Source: Marinobacterium iners DSM 11526
Lineage (GTDB): Bacteria; Pseudomonadota; Gammaproteobacteria; Pseudomonadales; Balneatricaceae
Length of the DNA: 60,315 bases
Assembly: GCF_900107855.1 (NCBI RefSeq)
Contig: NZ_FNRJ01000020.1
Coordinates: 1 to 60,315, forward strand
Direction: 5' to 3'
Under the pieces are notes generated by a model, which was given only the letters and a program-made list of their open reading frames with translations, was not told where the DNA came from and made no database searches. A program made the position numbers and the translations under genes. Below are positions 50,830 to 59,957 of the stretch, in pieces. The stretch's first letter is position 1; every line of letters starts with the position of its first letter.

Positions 50830-51315
50830 ATGCCGATGCACCGCCCCTTTGCTGAAGAGTTTACCGACACCCGCCCGGCCTCACTGGTCAAGCGCCTGCT
50901 GGCCATGGTGTATGACGCATTGCTGGTAATTGCGATCTGGATGATTGTAGGTGGGGTCGGTGTCATGCTGAACGATGGCGAAGCGATCAGCGCCCAGACC
51001 AGTTCACCGTCAGCGGTTGCCCTGTTCAACTCGGCGCTGTTTTGTATCACATTTCTGTTTTTCGGCTTTTTCTGGACCCGCAATGGACAGACACTGGGCA
51101 TGCTCGCCTGGCGCCTCCGGGTTCAGACACTTGAAGGCGGCCGCCTGAGCTGGAGCAAGGCGCTGGTGCGATTCCTCTGCGCCATCCCATCCCTGGGCCT
51201 GTGCGGCATCGGACTGCTCTGGATGCTGTTCACGGATGAGCGCCTGAGCTGGCATGACCGCTGGTCAGGCAGCTGTATTGTTCAGCTGCCCAAACCCTCA
51301 CCACAAAAACCGTAA
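50830..51315 (+). CDS. RDD family membrane protein
   Basis: Small membrane protein of the RDD family, with three or four hydrophobic helices. The first follows PASLVKRLLAMVYDALLVIAIWMIVGG; the RDD-like basic segment is FFWTRNGQTLGMLAWRLRVQ, and the end is WHDRWSGSCIVQL. Function is not established for most members; some relate to Na+ transport or osmotic tolerance. ATGs at 50818, 50830 and 50836 are possible; 50830 has GGA at a good distance. Convergent with lptG. Confidence 0.85.
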   Translation: MPMHRPFAEEFTDTRPASLVKRLLAMVYDALLVIAIWMIVGGVGVMLNDGEAISAQTSSPSAVALFNSALFCITFLFFGFFWTRNGQTLGMLAWRLRVQTLEGGRLSWSKALVRFLCAIPSLGLCGIGLLWMLFTDERLSWHDRWSGSCIVQLPKPSPQKP

Positions 51316-51327
51316 TCAATCTGAAGT

Positions 51328-52389
51328 TTAACCCGCTCGACGCAGCAGCCAGCCACCTGCCACCATGCACAGCAGCACTGGCAGCACTACTGCGATGAAG
51401 GGCGGAAAGCCAAACACGGTACTGGCCGGACCAAGCAGGTCTTGTGCAAATTTGAACAGTAAACCGAACACAACCCCGGCAATCACCCGCTGGCCGACCG
51501 TCACGCTGCGCAGTGGACCAAAAATGAATGAAACACCAATCAGCACCAGTGCCAAAATTGCCAGGGGCTGTAACAGCTTGGTCCAGAACGCCAGCAGATA
51601 GGTATCCGCATTGACCCCCTGGGCCTGAAGATAACTCGAATAGGACCAGAGGCCACTGATCGGAAGATCCACCGGTTCAACCACGATCACCGACAGAAGA
51701 TCAGGCGTCAGTCCACTCTTCCATGACTCTTGAGACTGCTGCGACGCTTGGGTACGCCCTTCGGTGAACTCGGTCGTGCTGACATCCTCTAACTGCCACC
51801 GCTCGGACTCATAGCGCCCAATTCGCGCATAGCTCGCCTCCGCCAGTTGGCGGGACTCATCAAACCGATAGCGGGTGACACCATGAATCACGCCCCCCGG
51901 TTCTACCGCATTGATATGAATAAAGAGGCGATCTTCACGGTGCCAGATACCATAGCGTGAACTCAGCGCACCACCACCGGCCTGTGCAAGCGCCTTGAGA
52001 CTCTGGGCACGCTGCTCAGTATAGGGCGCGATGAACTGACCCAACACCAGCGCGAACAGCGCCAACACCAGCACCGGCTTGAACACCGCAGCAAGAATGC
52101 GTCGGGTAGAAAAACCTGCCGCTCGCATGACGGTGAGTTCACTGTGACTGGCCAGCATACCCAGGCCAATCAGGCAACCCACCAGACTGCTCAAGGGGAT
52201 AAACTCATAAATCCGGCGCGGAGTAGTCAACATCAGGTATTCAAGCACACCCACAAAGGTGTAGTGATCATCGACATCATCCAGCTGATCCAGCAGCGCC
52301 GAGACAAGGTCTAGACCGACCACCACCAGCAATACAGCCAGAATGGCGCCAATAACATGACGGGCAATGTACCACTCAAGCTTCATCAT
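51328..52389 (-). CDS. lptG: LPS export permease LptG
   Basis: One of two permeases of the LptB2FG transporter, which extracts lipopolysaccharide from the inner membrane. It has an N-terminal membrane helix (MKLEWYIARHVIGAILAVLLVV), a soluble beta-jellyroll in the middle and three C-terminal helices. At 353 residues it has the usual size. The ATG at 52389 overlaps the lptF stop by 4 bases (ATGA). Upstream in-frame codons to 52521 belong to lptF sequence. Confidence 0.95.
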   Translation of the reverse strand: MMKLEWYIARHVIGAILAVLLVVVGLDLVSALLDQLDDVDDHYTFVGVLEYLMLTTPRRIYEFIPLSSLVGCLIGLGMLASHSELTVMRAAGFSTRRILAAVFKPVLVLALFALVLGQFIAPYTEQRAQSLKALAQAGGGALSSRYGIWHREDRLFIHINAVEPGGVIHGVTRYRFDESRQLAEASYARIGRYESERWQLEDVSTTEFTEGRTQASQQSQESWKSGLTPDLLSVIVVEPVDLPISGLWSYSSYLQAQGVNADTYLLAFWTKLLQPLAILALVLIGVSFIFGPLRSVTVGQRVIAGVVFGLLFKFAQDLLGPASTVFGFPPFIAVVLPVLLCMVAGGWLLRRAG

Positions 52390-53504
52390 GCAGACTTCCT
52401 CCAACTGACATGCGGCAGACGCTTCCGGACACGATTGATCTGTGCGCCCCAGAAACGCTCCGCCAGAATCAGATTGGCAGCCAGTGTCAGGAATATCGCA
52501 TGCACCAGCCACAGCAGCCACACGCCAGCCTCACCATCCTCAACGGCTGAACGCGCACTGGTCAGCAATGATAGATAGAGCAGGTACAAGACAATGGACG
52601 GAATCAGTTTGGCAAAGCGGCCCTGACGTGGATTGGTTCGGCTCATCGGCACCGCAATCAGTGTCACGATAAAGGCCAGCACCGGCAAAGACAGACGCCA
52701 GTGCAACCGGGCCTGTTCACGCGGCTGCACGCTGTCTACCAGAGCCAGCGTCGGCTGTGCATCCAGCTCCGTCACCTCACGCGCCAACTCTGCCTCGGGC
52801 AGGCTTATGCCGTACTCCCGGTAACCGGTGCGGGTATACTCCGCTGAGCCGGGCACACCATCAAAGCGATACCCCTGCTGCAGCACCAGAAAGCGGCCAC
52901 CATACTCCGGCAAAATGACGCGTTCAGCCTGCTCAGCCAACAGTACCACCGGTTCGCCGTTCTCGTTTCGCTGCGCAATAAACACCTCGCGCAGCTGGCC
53001 GCTTTCGCTGTCAAACGATTCAGCATAGGTGACCTGCCGGCCGCCCGTCTGAGACTGGAACCGGCCCGGTGTCAGCAGTTCCAGTTCGCTTCTGGACTCC
53101 TGAATACTGAAGATCTCTTCCGACTTGGTAGCCCCAAGGGGAGCAAGCCAGAGCGTCATCACCGCTACCAGCAGTGCCACCAGCGAAGCCGGCCCAAGTG
53201 CATACAGCACCAGCCTTTTTTGACTGATGCCACAGGCCCTCAACACCACCATCTCGCTGTCGAGATAGAGACGTCCGAACGCCAGCAGAATGCCGAGAAA
53301 AAGTCCCAGCGGCAGCAAAAGCTCGAGAAAACCGGGAATACGCCAAAGCAGGACCCAGAACACAAAAGCTGCATCCAGCTTGCCGGTCGCAGCATCGGCC
53401 AGATATTTAATCAGGCGTGCACTGGTGATAATCAGCAGCAGTACAGAGGTTACAGCCAGAGTTGAAATCAACGCCTCACGGGCGAGGTAACGGAAGATAA
53501 TCAA
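52386..53504 (-). CDS. lptF: LPS export permease LptF, TTG start
   Basis: Second permease of LptB2FG. The first codon is TTG, giving M-I-I-F-R-Y-L-A-R-E, which matches the known LptF N-terminus (MIIIRYL); a good ribosome site (AAGGGAA) lies 8 bases upstream, and no upstream ATG is closer. Six membrane helices with a central jellyroll, and the coupling segment LYLDSEMVVLRACGIS, fit the family. Length is 372 residues. It is divergent from pepA, as in many gammaproteobacteria. Confidence 0.94.
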   Translation of the reverse strand: MIIFRYLAREALISTLAVTSVLLLIITSARLIKYLADAATGKLDAAFVFWVLLWRIPGFLELLLPLGLFLGILLAFGRLYLDSEMVVLRACGISQKRLVLYALGPASLVALLVAVMTLWLAPLGATKSEEIFSIQESRSELELLTPGRFQSQTGGRQVTYAESFDSESGQLREVFIAQRNENGEPVVLLAEQAERVILPEYGGRFLVLQQGYRFDGVPGSAEYTRTGYREYGISLPEAELAREVTELDAQPTLALVDSVQPREQARLHWRLSLPVLAFIVTLIAVPMSRTNPRQGRFAKLIPSIVLYLLYLSLLTSARSAVEDGEAGVWLLWLVHAIFLTLAANLILAERFWGAQINRVRKRLPHVSWRKSA

Positions 53505-53689
53505 AACAGATTCCCTTTCACCGCCATGGTTTCCAATCGGAGAAATGGTTTATAGTGCGCGTTGGATCTAGCTATGAACTGCGCGGCACAACGTTCGGCA
53601 CCGGACCGGCTACATCACCGGGATGCCTGACATCAAGCAAGCCCCGCATTATCACCCAATCAGTCTGCAATGTCTTGTACGGAGTCGTC

Positions 53690-55216
53690 ATGGATTTTGA
53701 GATTATCAACGGCAGTGTCGAAACACTGGAAACCGAATGCATCGTAGTTGCACTGGAAGCCGAGGGTAAACTCTGCCCCTCCGCAGAGGCGATCGACACG
53801 GCTGCCAACGGCTACCTGAGCGACCTGATCAACAGTAGCGACATCAGTGGCAAGGCCGGTGAACAGCTGCTGCTGTTCAAGGTACCGGGCATCAAGGCCA
53901 ATCGTGTCCTGCTGGTGGGTTTGGGCAAGCCTGAGGAGCGCAAGGATCGTCATTACCGCAAGCTGATCAAGGGCATCACCGCCACCCTGAAAAAATCGGG
54001 CATCGGCTCAGTACTGTTTGCACTCGATGGCTGCGCCAGCGAACAGGACGATGTGTACCGCGAAACCCGTCAGCTGGTGGAATGGATCTCGGCTGATTTC
54101 TATCAGTACGATGAGACCAAGAGCAAGAAAGCCGATCCGATCAAGCTTGAACAGATCATGATCAAGCTTGACGAAGAGGACATCGAACTGGGTGAAGGCG
54201 CCCTGCTCGATGGCGTGGCCATCGCCAACGGCGTTGATACAGCCCGCGAAGTGGGCAACCTGCCGGGTAACATCTGCACACCTGTCTATCTGGCCGAGCG
54301 GGCACAAGCACTGGCGGAAGAGTTCGAGGAATTGCAGGTCAATGTGCTGGATGAAGAGCAGATGGCCGAGCTGGGCATGAACGCACTGCTGGCTGTTGGC
54401 AAAGGCAGCGCCCAGCCTTCACAGCTGATCGTAATCGAATACCGTGGCGGCGAGGACGATGAAAAGCCCCATGCACTGGTCGGCAAGGGCATCACCTTTG
54501 ACACTGGCGGCATCAGCCTGAAGCCGGGCGCCGGCATGGACGAGATGAAGTTCGACATGTGCGGTGCGGCCAGCGTACTCGGTACCATGGAAGCGCTGGC
54601 CGAGATGCAGCTGCCGATCAACGTAGTTGGTATCATTGCCGCCGCCGAGAACATGCCCGGCAGCAAGGCCACCAAGCCGGGTGACATCGTCACCACCATG
54701 TCCGGACAGACCGTTGAGATTCTCAACACCGATGCCGAAGGCCGTTTGGTGCTGTGTGATGCACTCACCTATGCCGGTCGTTTCGAGCCTCAATCCGTGG
54801 TCGATATTGCCACCCTGACCGGTGCCTGCATCATCGCCCTGGGCCATCAGGCTACCGGTGTACTGTCCAACAACGAGGAACTCGCCTCCGCACTGCTGGA
54901 AGCCGGTGACTATGCAGCCGACCGCGGCTGGCCGCTGCCGCTGTGGGATGAGTTCCAGGAGCAGCTGGACTCCAACTTCGCTGATATCGCCAACATCGGT
55001 GGCCGAGCGGCAGGCACCATCACCGCAGCCTGCTTCCTGTCCCGCTTTACCAAGGAGTACAACTGGGCTCACCTGGATATCGCCGGTGTTGCCTGGAACA
55101 GCAACGGCAAGGAGAAGGGCGCAACCGGACGCTGCGTGCCCATGCTGTGTCAGTACCTGCTGGATTTGGCCGAGCAGGTCGAGATTGACGAGCACGACCA
55201 CGACCACGGGGAATAA
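53690..55216 (+). CDS. pepA: leucyl aminopeptidase (PepA/CarP)
   Basis: Hexameric M17 aminopeptidase. In E. coli it is also a DNA-binding protein for pyrimidine control and plasmid resolution. Metal and catalytic motifs are intact: GKGITFDTGGISLKPGAGMDEMKFDM, NTDAEGRLVLCDALTYA and the C-terminal HLDIAGVAW. The ATG at 53690 follows GGAG and gives 508 residues; the open frame to 53555 is not conserved in style. holC follows after 2 bases. A weak promoter (TATAGT at 53551-53556) lies upstream. Confidence 0.95.
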   Translation: MDFEIINGSVETLETECIVVALEAEGKLCPSAEAIDTAANGYLSDLINSSDISGKAGEQLLLFKVPGIKANRVLLVGLGKPEERKDRHYRKLIKGITATLKKSGIGSVLFALDGCASEQDDVYRETRQLVEWISADFYQYDETKSKKADPIKLEQIMIKLDEEDIELGEGALLDGVAIANGVDTAREVGNLPGNICTPVYLAERAQALAEEFEELQVNVLDEEQMAELGMNALLAVGKGSAQPSQLIVIEYRGGEDDEKPHALVGKGITFDTGGISLKPGAGMDEMKFDMCGAASVLGTMEALAEMQLPINVVGIIAAAENMPGSKATKPGDIVTTMSGQTVEILNTDAEGRLVLCDALTYAGRFEPQSVVDIATLTGACIIALGHQATGVLSNNEELASALLEAGDYAADRGWPLPLWDEFQEQLDSNFADIANIGGRAAGTITAACFLSRFTKEYNWAHLDIAGVAWNSNGKEKGATGRCVPMLCQYLLDLAEQVEIDEHDHDHGE

Positions 55217-55218
55217 GC

Positions 55219-55650
55219 GTGTCCCGCGCAGACTATTACATTCTGCCGGACACCGAGCCCGAAAGCCGGGCGGCCTTTCTGTGCCGCCTGTGCGAAAAAA
55301 TTCTCGGGCTCGGTATGCGTGTGTTCATCAGTACCGAGCATGAGACAGCGGCACGCCAGCTGGACCAGCAGTTGTGGACCGCACGTCCACAGAGTTTCGT
55401 CCCCCATGTTCTGCTGGGTGGACTGCCCGCCTCACCGATCGAGATCGGCTGGGGAGAGCAGCTGCCGAATCACCGTGAAGTCTTTATCAACCTGTCTGGC
55501 AGACTTCCCGATACCGCATTCGAATTCGAACGCATTGTCGAGATCGTTATTCAGACCCCCGAGGTGTTGGCCGCAACCCGCGAAAACTATGCGCGCTGCC
55601 GCGACCATGGCCTTGAGCTGCACCGAACCGACATGCGTCACCGCAGCTGA
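55219..55650 (+). CDS. holC: DNA polymerase III chi subunit
   Basis: Chi subunit that links the replicative clamp loader (via psi) to single-stranded DNA-binding protein. Family features include ADYYILPDTEPESRAAFLCRLCEKILGLGMRVFI and VFINLSGRLPDTAFEFERIVEIV. It starts with GTG, 2 bases after pepA. Length is 143 residues. In E. coli and Pseudomonas the next gene is valS; here it is an ABC exporter gene. Confidence 0.93.
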   Translation: MSRADYYILPDTEPESRAAFLCRLCEKILGLGMRVFISTEHETAARQLDQQLWTARPQSFVPHVLLGGLPASPIEIGWGEQLPNHREVFINLSGRLPDTAFEFERIVEIVIQTPEVLAATRENYARCRDHGLELHRTDMRHRS

Positions 55651-55690
55651 GTTGCCTATACTGCATCCGTGACACAAGGAGCCCCGCCGG

Positions 55691-56821
55691 ATGAAAAAGC
55701 TGCTCACCTTCCTGTTATTGTTAATCCTTGCCGGCATGGCCTTTTACTGGTTCAACCGGCCCAAGCCCATTGAAGTCTCACTGACCACCGTTGAAACCGG
55801 CGTTGTGGAACAGCTCGCCGCCAACAGCCGTGCCGGCACCGTGCGTGCCTGTCGCCGCTCCCGCCTGTCGATGCCTCAGGGTGGTCGCGTCGAGCGCCTT
55901 TTGGTTGACGAAGGCGATCACGTGGAACAGGGGCAAGCCCTGCTGGAACTCTGGAACCGCGATATCAAGGCACGCATGGATGAAGTGGCTGCCACCCTCA
56001 AGGCCCGCGAAATTCATGCCAGCGCCCTCTGTGACACCGCCGCTTTGGCACAGCGTGAAGCACGCAGAACCGAGTCACTGGCCCGTGAACGACTGGCCTC
56101 TGATGAACTGCTGGATCAGCGCCAGACCGAGTCCCGCCGTGCCGCACTGGCCTGCGAGGAGGCACAGGCACTGACTGAACAGGCCGAGGCCACACTCCGA
56201 CTGCATCAGGTGCTGTTGGATGAAACCCTGCTCAAGGCGCCCTTTGCCGGGGTCGTCGCCGAAATTAATGGCGAGGTGGGCGAGTATGTCACCCCCTCTC
56301 CGCCCGGCGTCCCCACACCGCCGGCCGTTGACCTGATCGACGACAGCTGCCTGTATGTGCGCGCCCCCATCGATGAAGTCGAGGCCGCACGGCTGGCGGT
56401 GGATCAGCCGGTGCGCATCACACTGGACGCCTTCCGAGGCCAGAGTTTTGCCGGCGAGGTCTCACGCATCGCGCCCTTTGTCTCCGAGCTGGAAAAGCAG
56501 GCCCGCACCGTCGATGTGGACGTTCGCTTCACCCCGCCACCCACCGATGCCCACCTGCTGGTCGGATACAGTGCCGATATTGAAGTGATCATCCAGCAGC
56601 ACGCGGACGTGCTGCGTGTGCCGACTGAAACCCTGCTGCAGAACAACCGCGTGCTGCGCTATGACGACGACAGCGGCACCCTGCAGGCCGTGCAACTCAA
56701 GACCGGACTGGGCAACTGGACCTGGACCGAAGTGGTCGAGGGCCTTGAAGCAGGCGATCGCATTCTGCTCTCACTGGACAGCGGCGCGGGCGATGGCGCC
56801 CGGGTGGTACCGGCGTCATGA
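55691..56821 (+). CDS. periplasmic adaptor (HlyD/MacA-like) of an ABC exporter
   Basis: Membrane-fusion protein with an N-terminal anchor (residues 3-21), a split lipoyl/barrel-sandwich domain (MPQGGRVERLLVDEGDHVEQGQALLELW ... LLKAPFAGVVAEINGEVGEYV), a helical hairpin of about 75 residues between the halves, and a beta-barrel (VDQPVRITLDAFRGQSFAGEVSRI). It bridges the inner-membrane permease to the cell envelope. Its last bases overlap the ATPase start (ATGA). Length is 376 residues. The adaptor carries several cysteines, unusual for this family. AAGGAG ribosome site. Confidence 0.88.
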   Translation: MKKLLTFLLLLILAGMAFYWFNRPKPIEVSLTTVETGVVEQLAANSRAGTVRACRRSRLSMPQGGRVERLLVDEGDHVEQGQALLELWNRDIKARMDEVAATLKAREIHASALCDTAALAQREARRTESLARERLASDELLDQRQTESRRAALACEEAQALTEQAEATLRLHQVLLDETLLKAPFAGVVAEINGEVGEYVTPSPPGVPTPPAVDLIDDSCLYVRAPIDEVEAARLAVDQPVRITLDAFRGQSFAGEVSRIAPFVSELEKQARTVDVDVRFTPPPTDAHLLVGYSADIEVIIQQHADVLRVPTETLLQNNRVLRYDDDSGTLQAVQLKTGLGNWTWTEVVEGLEAGDRILLSLDSGAGDGARVVPAS

Positions 56822-57501
56822 TCCGGTTGCAGCAACTGTGCAAGCGTTACCAGCTGGGGGACGAACCGGTACAGGCGCTGGACCACGTGGATCTTGAGAT
56901 CGAAGCCGGTGAGTACCTCTCCGTCATGGGCCCCTCCGGCTCCGGCAAGTCCACCCTGCTGAACATGCTGGGACTGCTGGACACCCCTGACAGCGGACAC
57001 TACTGGCTCGACGGCACGGACATAATGACGCTGAAAGAGGAAGCCCGAGCCGCCGAGCGCAACCGTCGCATCGGCTTCGTGTTTCAGGCCTACCACCTAA
57101 TTGACCGTCTGACCGCCCGCGAGAACATTGAGCTGCCACTGGTGTTGACCGGCACCGAACCGTCCGCGCGCCGACCGCGAGTGGACGAACTGCTCACGCG
57201 GCTGGGACTGGAACGCCACGCCAACCACCTTCCACATCAGCTCTCCGGCGGCCAGCGACAGCGCGTTGCCATCGCCCGTGCCGTGATCCGCAAACCCGGC
57301 CTGCTGTTGGCAGACGAACCCACCGGCAACCTCGACAGCCACTCGGGACAGGATGTGATCGAGCTGCTGGAAGAGCTGAACGAGGATGGCATCACCCTTG
57401 TAATCGTCACCCACGATGCCGCCATGGGCAAGCGTGCCCGGCGCAGGCTCTGGATGCAGGATGGCCGTCTGCTGAAGGATGAGCGAGATGCAGGCCACTG
57501 A
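56818..57501 (+). CDS. ABC transporter ATPase (MacB/LolD-like)
   Basis: ATPase of a MacAB-type exporter, 227 residues. Walker A is GPSGSGKST near residue 40, the Q-loop FVFQAYHLIDRLTARENIELPL, the signature LSGGQRQRVAIARA, and Walker B LLLADEPTGNLDS. The H-loop is IVTHDA. Unlike MacB it is not fused to a permease. Overlaps the adaptor by 4 bases and the permease by 14 bases, so all four genes form one operon. Confidence 0.93.
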   Translation: MIRLQQLCKRYQLGDEPVQALDHVDLEIEAGEYLSVMGPSGSGKSTLLNMLGLLDTPDSGHYWLDGTDIMTLKEEARAAERNRRIGFVFQAYHLIDRLTARENIELPLVLTGTEPSARRPRVDELLTRLGLERHANHLPHQLSGGQRQRVAIARAVIRKPGLLLADEPTGNLDSHSGQDVIELLEELNEDGITLVIVTHDAAMGKRARRRLWMQDGRLLKDERDAGH

Positions 57502-58708
57502 TCTGATCCGATTCAACCTGCGCTTGCTCACGGGGCAATGGTTTCGTACCTTGATGACCCTTCTGGCTACAGCCGTCGGTGTCTCGGCCGTACTGCTGTT
57601 GACCGGCATGGGGGAAGGCGCGCGCCGCTTCGTGCTGGAAGAGTTCAGTCTGTTGGGCAACGATGTGCTGATCGTGCTGCCGGGGCGCAAGGAAACCACC
57701 GGGGGCCTGCCACCTCTGACCGGCGAAGGCACGCGCGACCTCACGCTGGATGATGCCCGCGCGGTACTGGGGCTGCCGGGCGTGAAGGCGGTTGCCCCTC
57801 TGGTCGTTGGGCTGACACAGGTGGAAGCCAACGGTCGCAACCGGGAGTTGATGGTGGTCGGTACCAGTGCGGCATTTTTCCAGATTCGACAGCTCAGTGC
57901 CGCCCAGGGACGTCTGCTGCCGACACTGGAACTGGAGCGGGCCGAGCCGGTTTGTGTCATCGGTCAGGGCGTGCGAGAGGACCTGTTCGACCAGACACCG
58001 GTACTGGGTCGCTGGCTGCGCACCGCTGACCGGCGCTGCCGCGTCATCGGGGTGCTGGAAAATCGTGGCGTTTCCCTTGGAACCGACATGAGCGAGGCGG
58101 TGATCATCCCGGTCGCCAGCGCACAGCAACTGTTCGATACTCAGGGACTGTTCCGGCTGTTTGTACAGGTCCGCCATGTTGATATGACCGATGACCTCAA
58201 GCCGGCCATTCTTGATCTGATTCAGGCACGTCATCAGGGCGAGCGAGACGTCACCCTGATCACACAGGACAGCCTGCTGGGCGTTTTCAATGACATTCTG
58301 CAACTGCTGACACTTGCGGTCGGAGCCATTGCGGCCATCAGTCTGGTGGTCGCCGGCATTCTGATCATGAACATCACCCTGATCAGCGTCAGCCAGCGCA
58401 CCTCGGAGATCGGGCTGCTCAAGGCTCTGGGCGCCAGCGAGCGTCAGGTACACCGCCTGTTTCTCAGCGAGGCACTGATGATGGCACTGCTGGGTGCCGC
58501 ACTGGGCGTACTGATCGGTTATGCGCTGCTCTGGACCGGCCACTGGCTCTGGCCGCAGTTCCCGGTTTCGGTTCCGGGGTGGGCGCTGGCCGGGGCCATT
58601 CTGCTGGCCATCGCAGTGGCATTGCTGTTTGCCTGGCTGCCGGCACGCAAGGCCGCCCGCCTGCCCCCTGTTCTGGCACTCAAGGGCATTACCGATGCGC
58701 AGCGCTGA
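57488..58708 (+). CDS. MacB/FtsX-type ABC permease (first of two)
   Basis: Permease with an N-terminal membrane helix (LMTLLATAVGVSAVLLL), a periplasmic domain of about 200 residues and three C-terminal helices (GAIAAISLVVAGILIMNITLISVSQRTSEIGLLKALGASERQV, then two more). The motif SQRTSEIGLLKALGAS is the FtsX-domain signature. The ATG at 57488 (MQATDLIRF, 406 residues) has GGATGAG upstream; an in-frame ATG at 57479 is an alternative. It overlaps the next permease by 14 bases. Confidence 0.9.
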   Translation: MQATDLIRFNLRLLTGQWFRTLMTLLATAVGVSAVLLLTGMGEGARRFVLEEFSLLGNDVLIVLPGRKETTGGLPPLTGEGTRDLTLDDARAVLGLPGVKAVAPLVVGLTQVEANGRNRELMVVGTSAAFFQIRQLSAAQGRLLPTLELERAEPVCVIGQGVREDLFDQTPVLGRWLRTADRRCRVIGVLENRGVSLGTDMSEAVIIPVASAQQLFDTQGLFRLFVQVRHVDMTDDLKPAILDLIQARHQGERDVTLITQDSLLGVFNDILQLLTLAVGAIAAISLVVAGILIMNITLISVSQRTSEIGLLKALGASERQVHRLFLSEALMMALLGAALGVLIGYALLWTGHWLWPQFPVSVPGWALAGAILLAIAVALLFAWLPARKAARLPPVLALKGITDAQR

Positions 58709-59891
58709 CTATATCCGCCTGACCCTGACCAGCCTGCGCGCCAGCCGCATGCGCAGCAGCCTGACCATTCTGGGCATCGCCATCGGCATCTGTGCGGTAG
58801 TGCTGCTGACGACGCTGGGCGCAGGCATTCGGCTCTATGTACTGGAAAACTTTTCCCAGTTCGGCACCCGCATCATCGCCATCAACCCAGGAAAATCCCA
58901 GACCGGCGGCACAGGAGGCCTGCTTGCCAGCACCCGCCCCCTGCTGGTTGAGGATGCCTGGAGCCTGCAGTCTCTGCCCTTTGTGGAACATGTGGTTCCG
59001 GTGGTTCAGGGCAGCGGCGCCATTGAATTCGGCCGGCGTGTACGTCACACCGACATTATCGGCAGCGGCAGCGACATGGCCGCGGCCTGGCGCTTCGAGA
59101 TCGCTCAGGGACGCTTTCTGCCCGACAGTCGCAACGGTTATCCACAGCCCTGGGCGGTACTGGGCCACAAGGTCAAACAGGAACTCTTTGGCACACAGAA
59201 TGCGCTTGGCCAGTTCATCCGCGTGGGGGGCGAACGCTACCGGGTGGAGGGTGTCATGACCGAGAAGGGACAGATGCTGGGCTTCGATCTGGACGACATC
59301 GTCTACATCCCTGTGGAACGCGCCCTGAGCCTGTTCAACCGCAGCGGCCTGATGGAGATCGACGTGACCTATCGGCCCGGGATCAGCGCATCCGCCATGG
59401 CCGAACAGGTTCGCCAGCGGCTGATTGACCGCCATGGCGTGGAGGACTTTTCCCTCATCACCCAAGATGAGATGCTGAAGAGCCTTGATCGTATCCTCGG
59501 TATCCTGACGCTGGCCGTCGGTGGGCTGGGCGGCATCTCCCTGCTGGTCGGCGCCATCGGCATCGTGACCATCATGGTCACCACCGTACATGAACGCCGC
59601 GCCGAAATCGGCCTGCTGCGCGCCGTTGGCGCAACGCGCCGGCAGGTGATGTGGCTGTTTCTGGGTGAAGCCGTACTCCTCTCTCTGCTGGGTGGCATCG
59701 CCGGCATTCTGCTCAGCGGTCTGGCACTGGCCGCGCTGGCCTTGGGCATTCCCGGACTGCCCATACAGCTTGACCCATTTTACCTGCTGCTGGCACTGGC
59801 ACTTTCCGCACTGGTGGGGCTTATCTCGGGCGTATTGCCGGCCAAGCGCGCCGCCGGCCTAAACCCGGTGTTGGCGCTGCAGAGTGAGTGA
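58695..59891 (+). CDS. MacB/FtsX-type ABC permease (second of two)
   Basis: Same architecture as the previous gene, 398 residues. N-terminal helix at about 20-40 (MRSSLTILGIAIGICAVVLLTTLG), a periplasmic domain, and three helices at the C-terminus; the FtsX signature reads VHERRAEIGLLRAVGATRRQVMWLF. Start at 58695 (MRSADYIRLTL). The two permeases are similar throughout and probably form a heterodimer with the shared ATPase. The operon ends 66 bases before an IS481-type element. Confidence 0.9.
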   Translation: MRSADYIRLTLTSLRASRMRSSLTILGIAIGICAVVLLTTLGAGIRLYVLENFSQFGTRIIAINPGKSQTGGTGGLLASTRPLLVEDAWSLQSLPFVEHVVPVVQGSGAIEFGRRVRHTDIIGSGSDMAAAWRFEIAQGRFLPDSRNGYPQPWAVLGHKVKQELFGTQNALGQFIRVGGERYRVEGVMTEKGQMLGFDLDDIVYIPVERALSLFNRSGLMEIDVTYRPGISASAMAEQVRQRLIDRHGVEDFSLITQDEMLKSLDRILGILTLAVGGLGGISLLVGAIGIVTIMVTTVHERRAEIGLLRAVGATRRQVMWLFLGEAVLLSLLGGIAGILLSGLALAALALGIPGLPIQLDPFYLLLALALSALVGLISGVLPAKRAAGLNPVLALQSE

Positions 59892-59957
59892 GGCGGTTGT
59901 ACAGGTGCTGCGTAGCTATGCAAACCCCAGCCCGTTTACGTGCAACTGGAAATGATT

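Noticed and set aside
57407-58543. 378-codon open frame on the minus strand
   Set aside because: Antisense to the ABC permease; its sequence is biased in H, Q and D as expected for a shadow frame.
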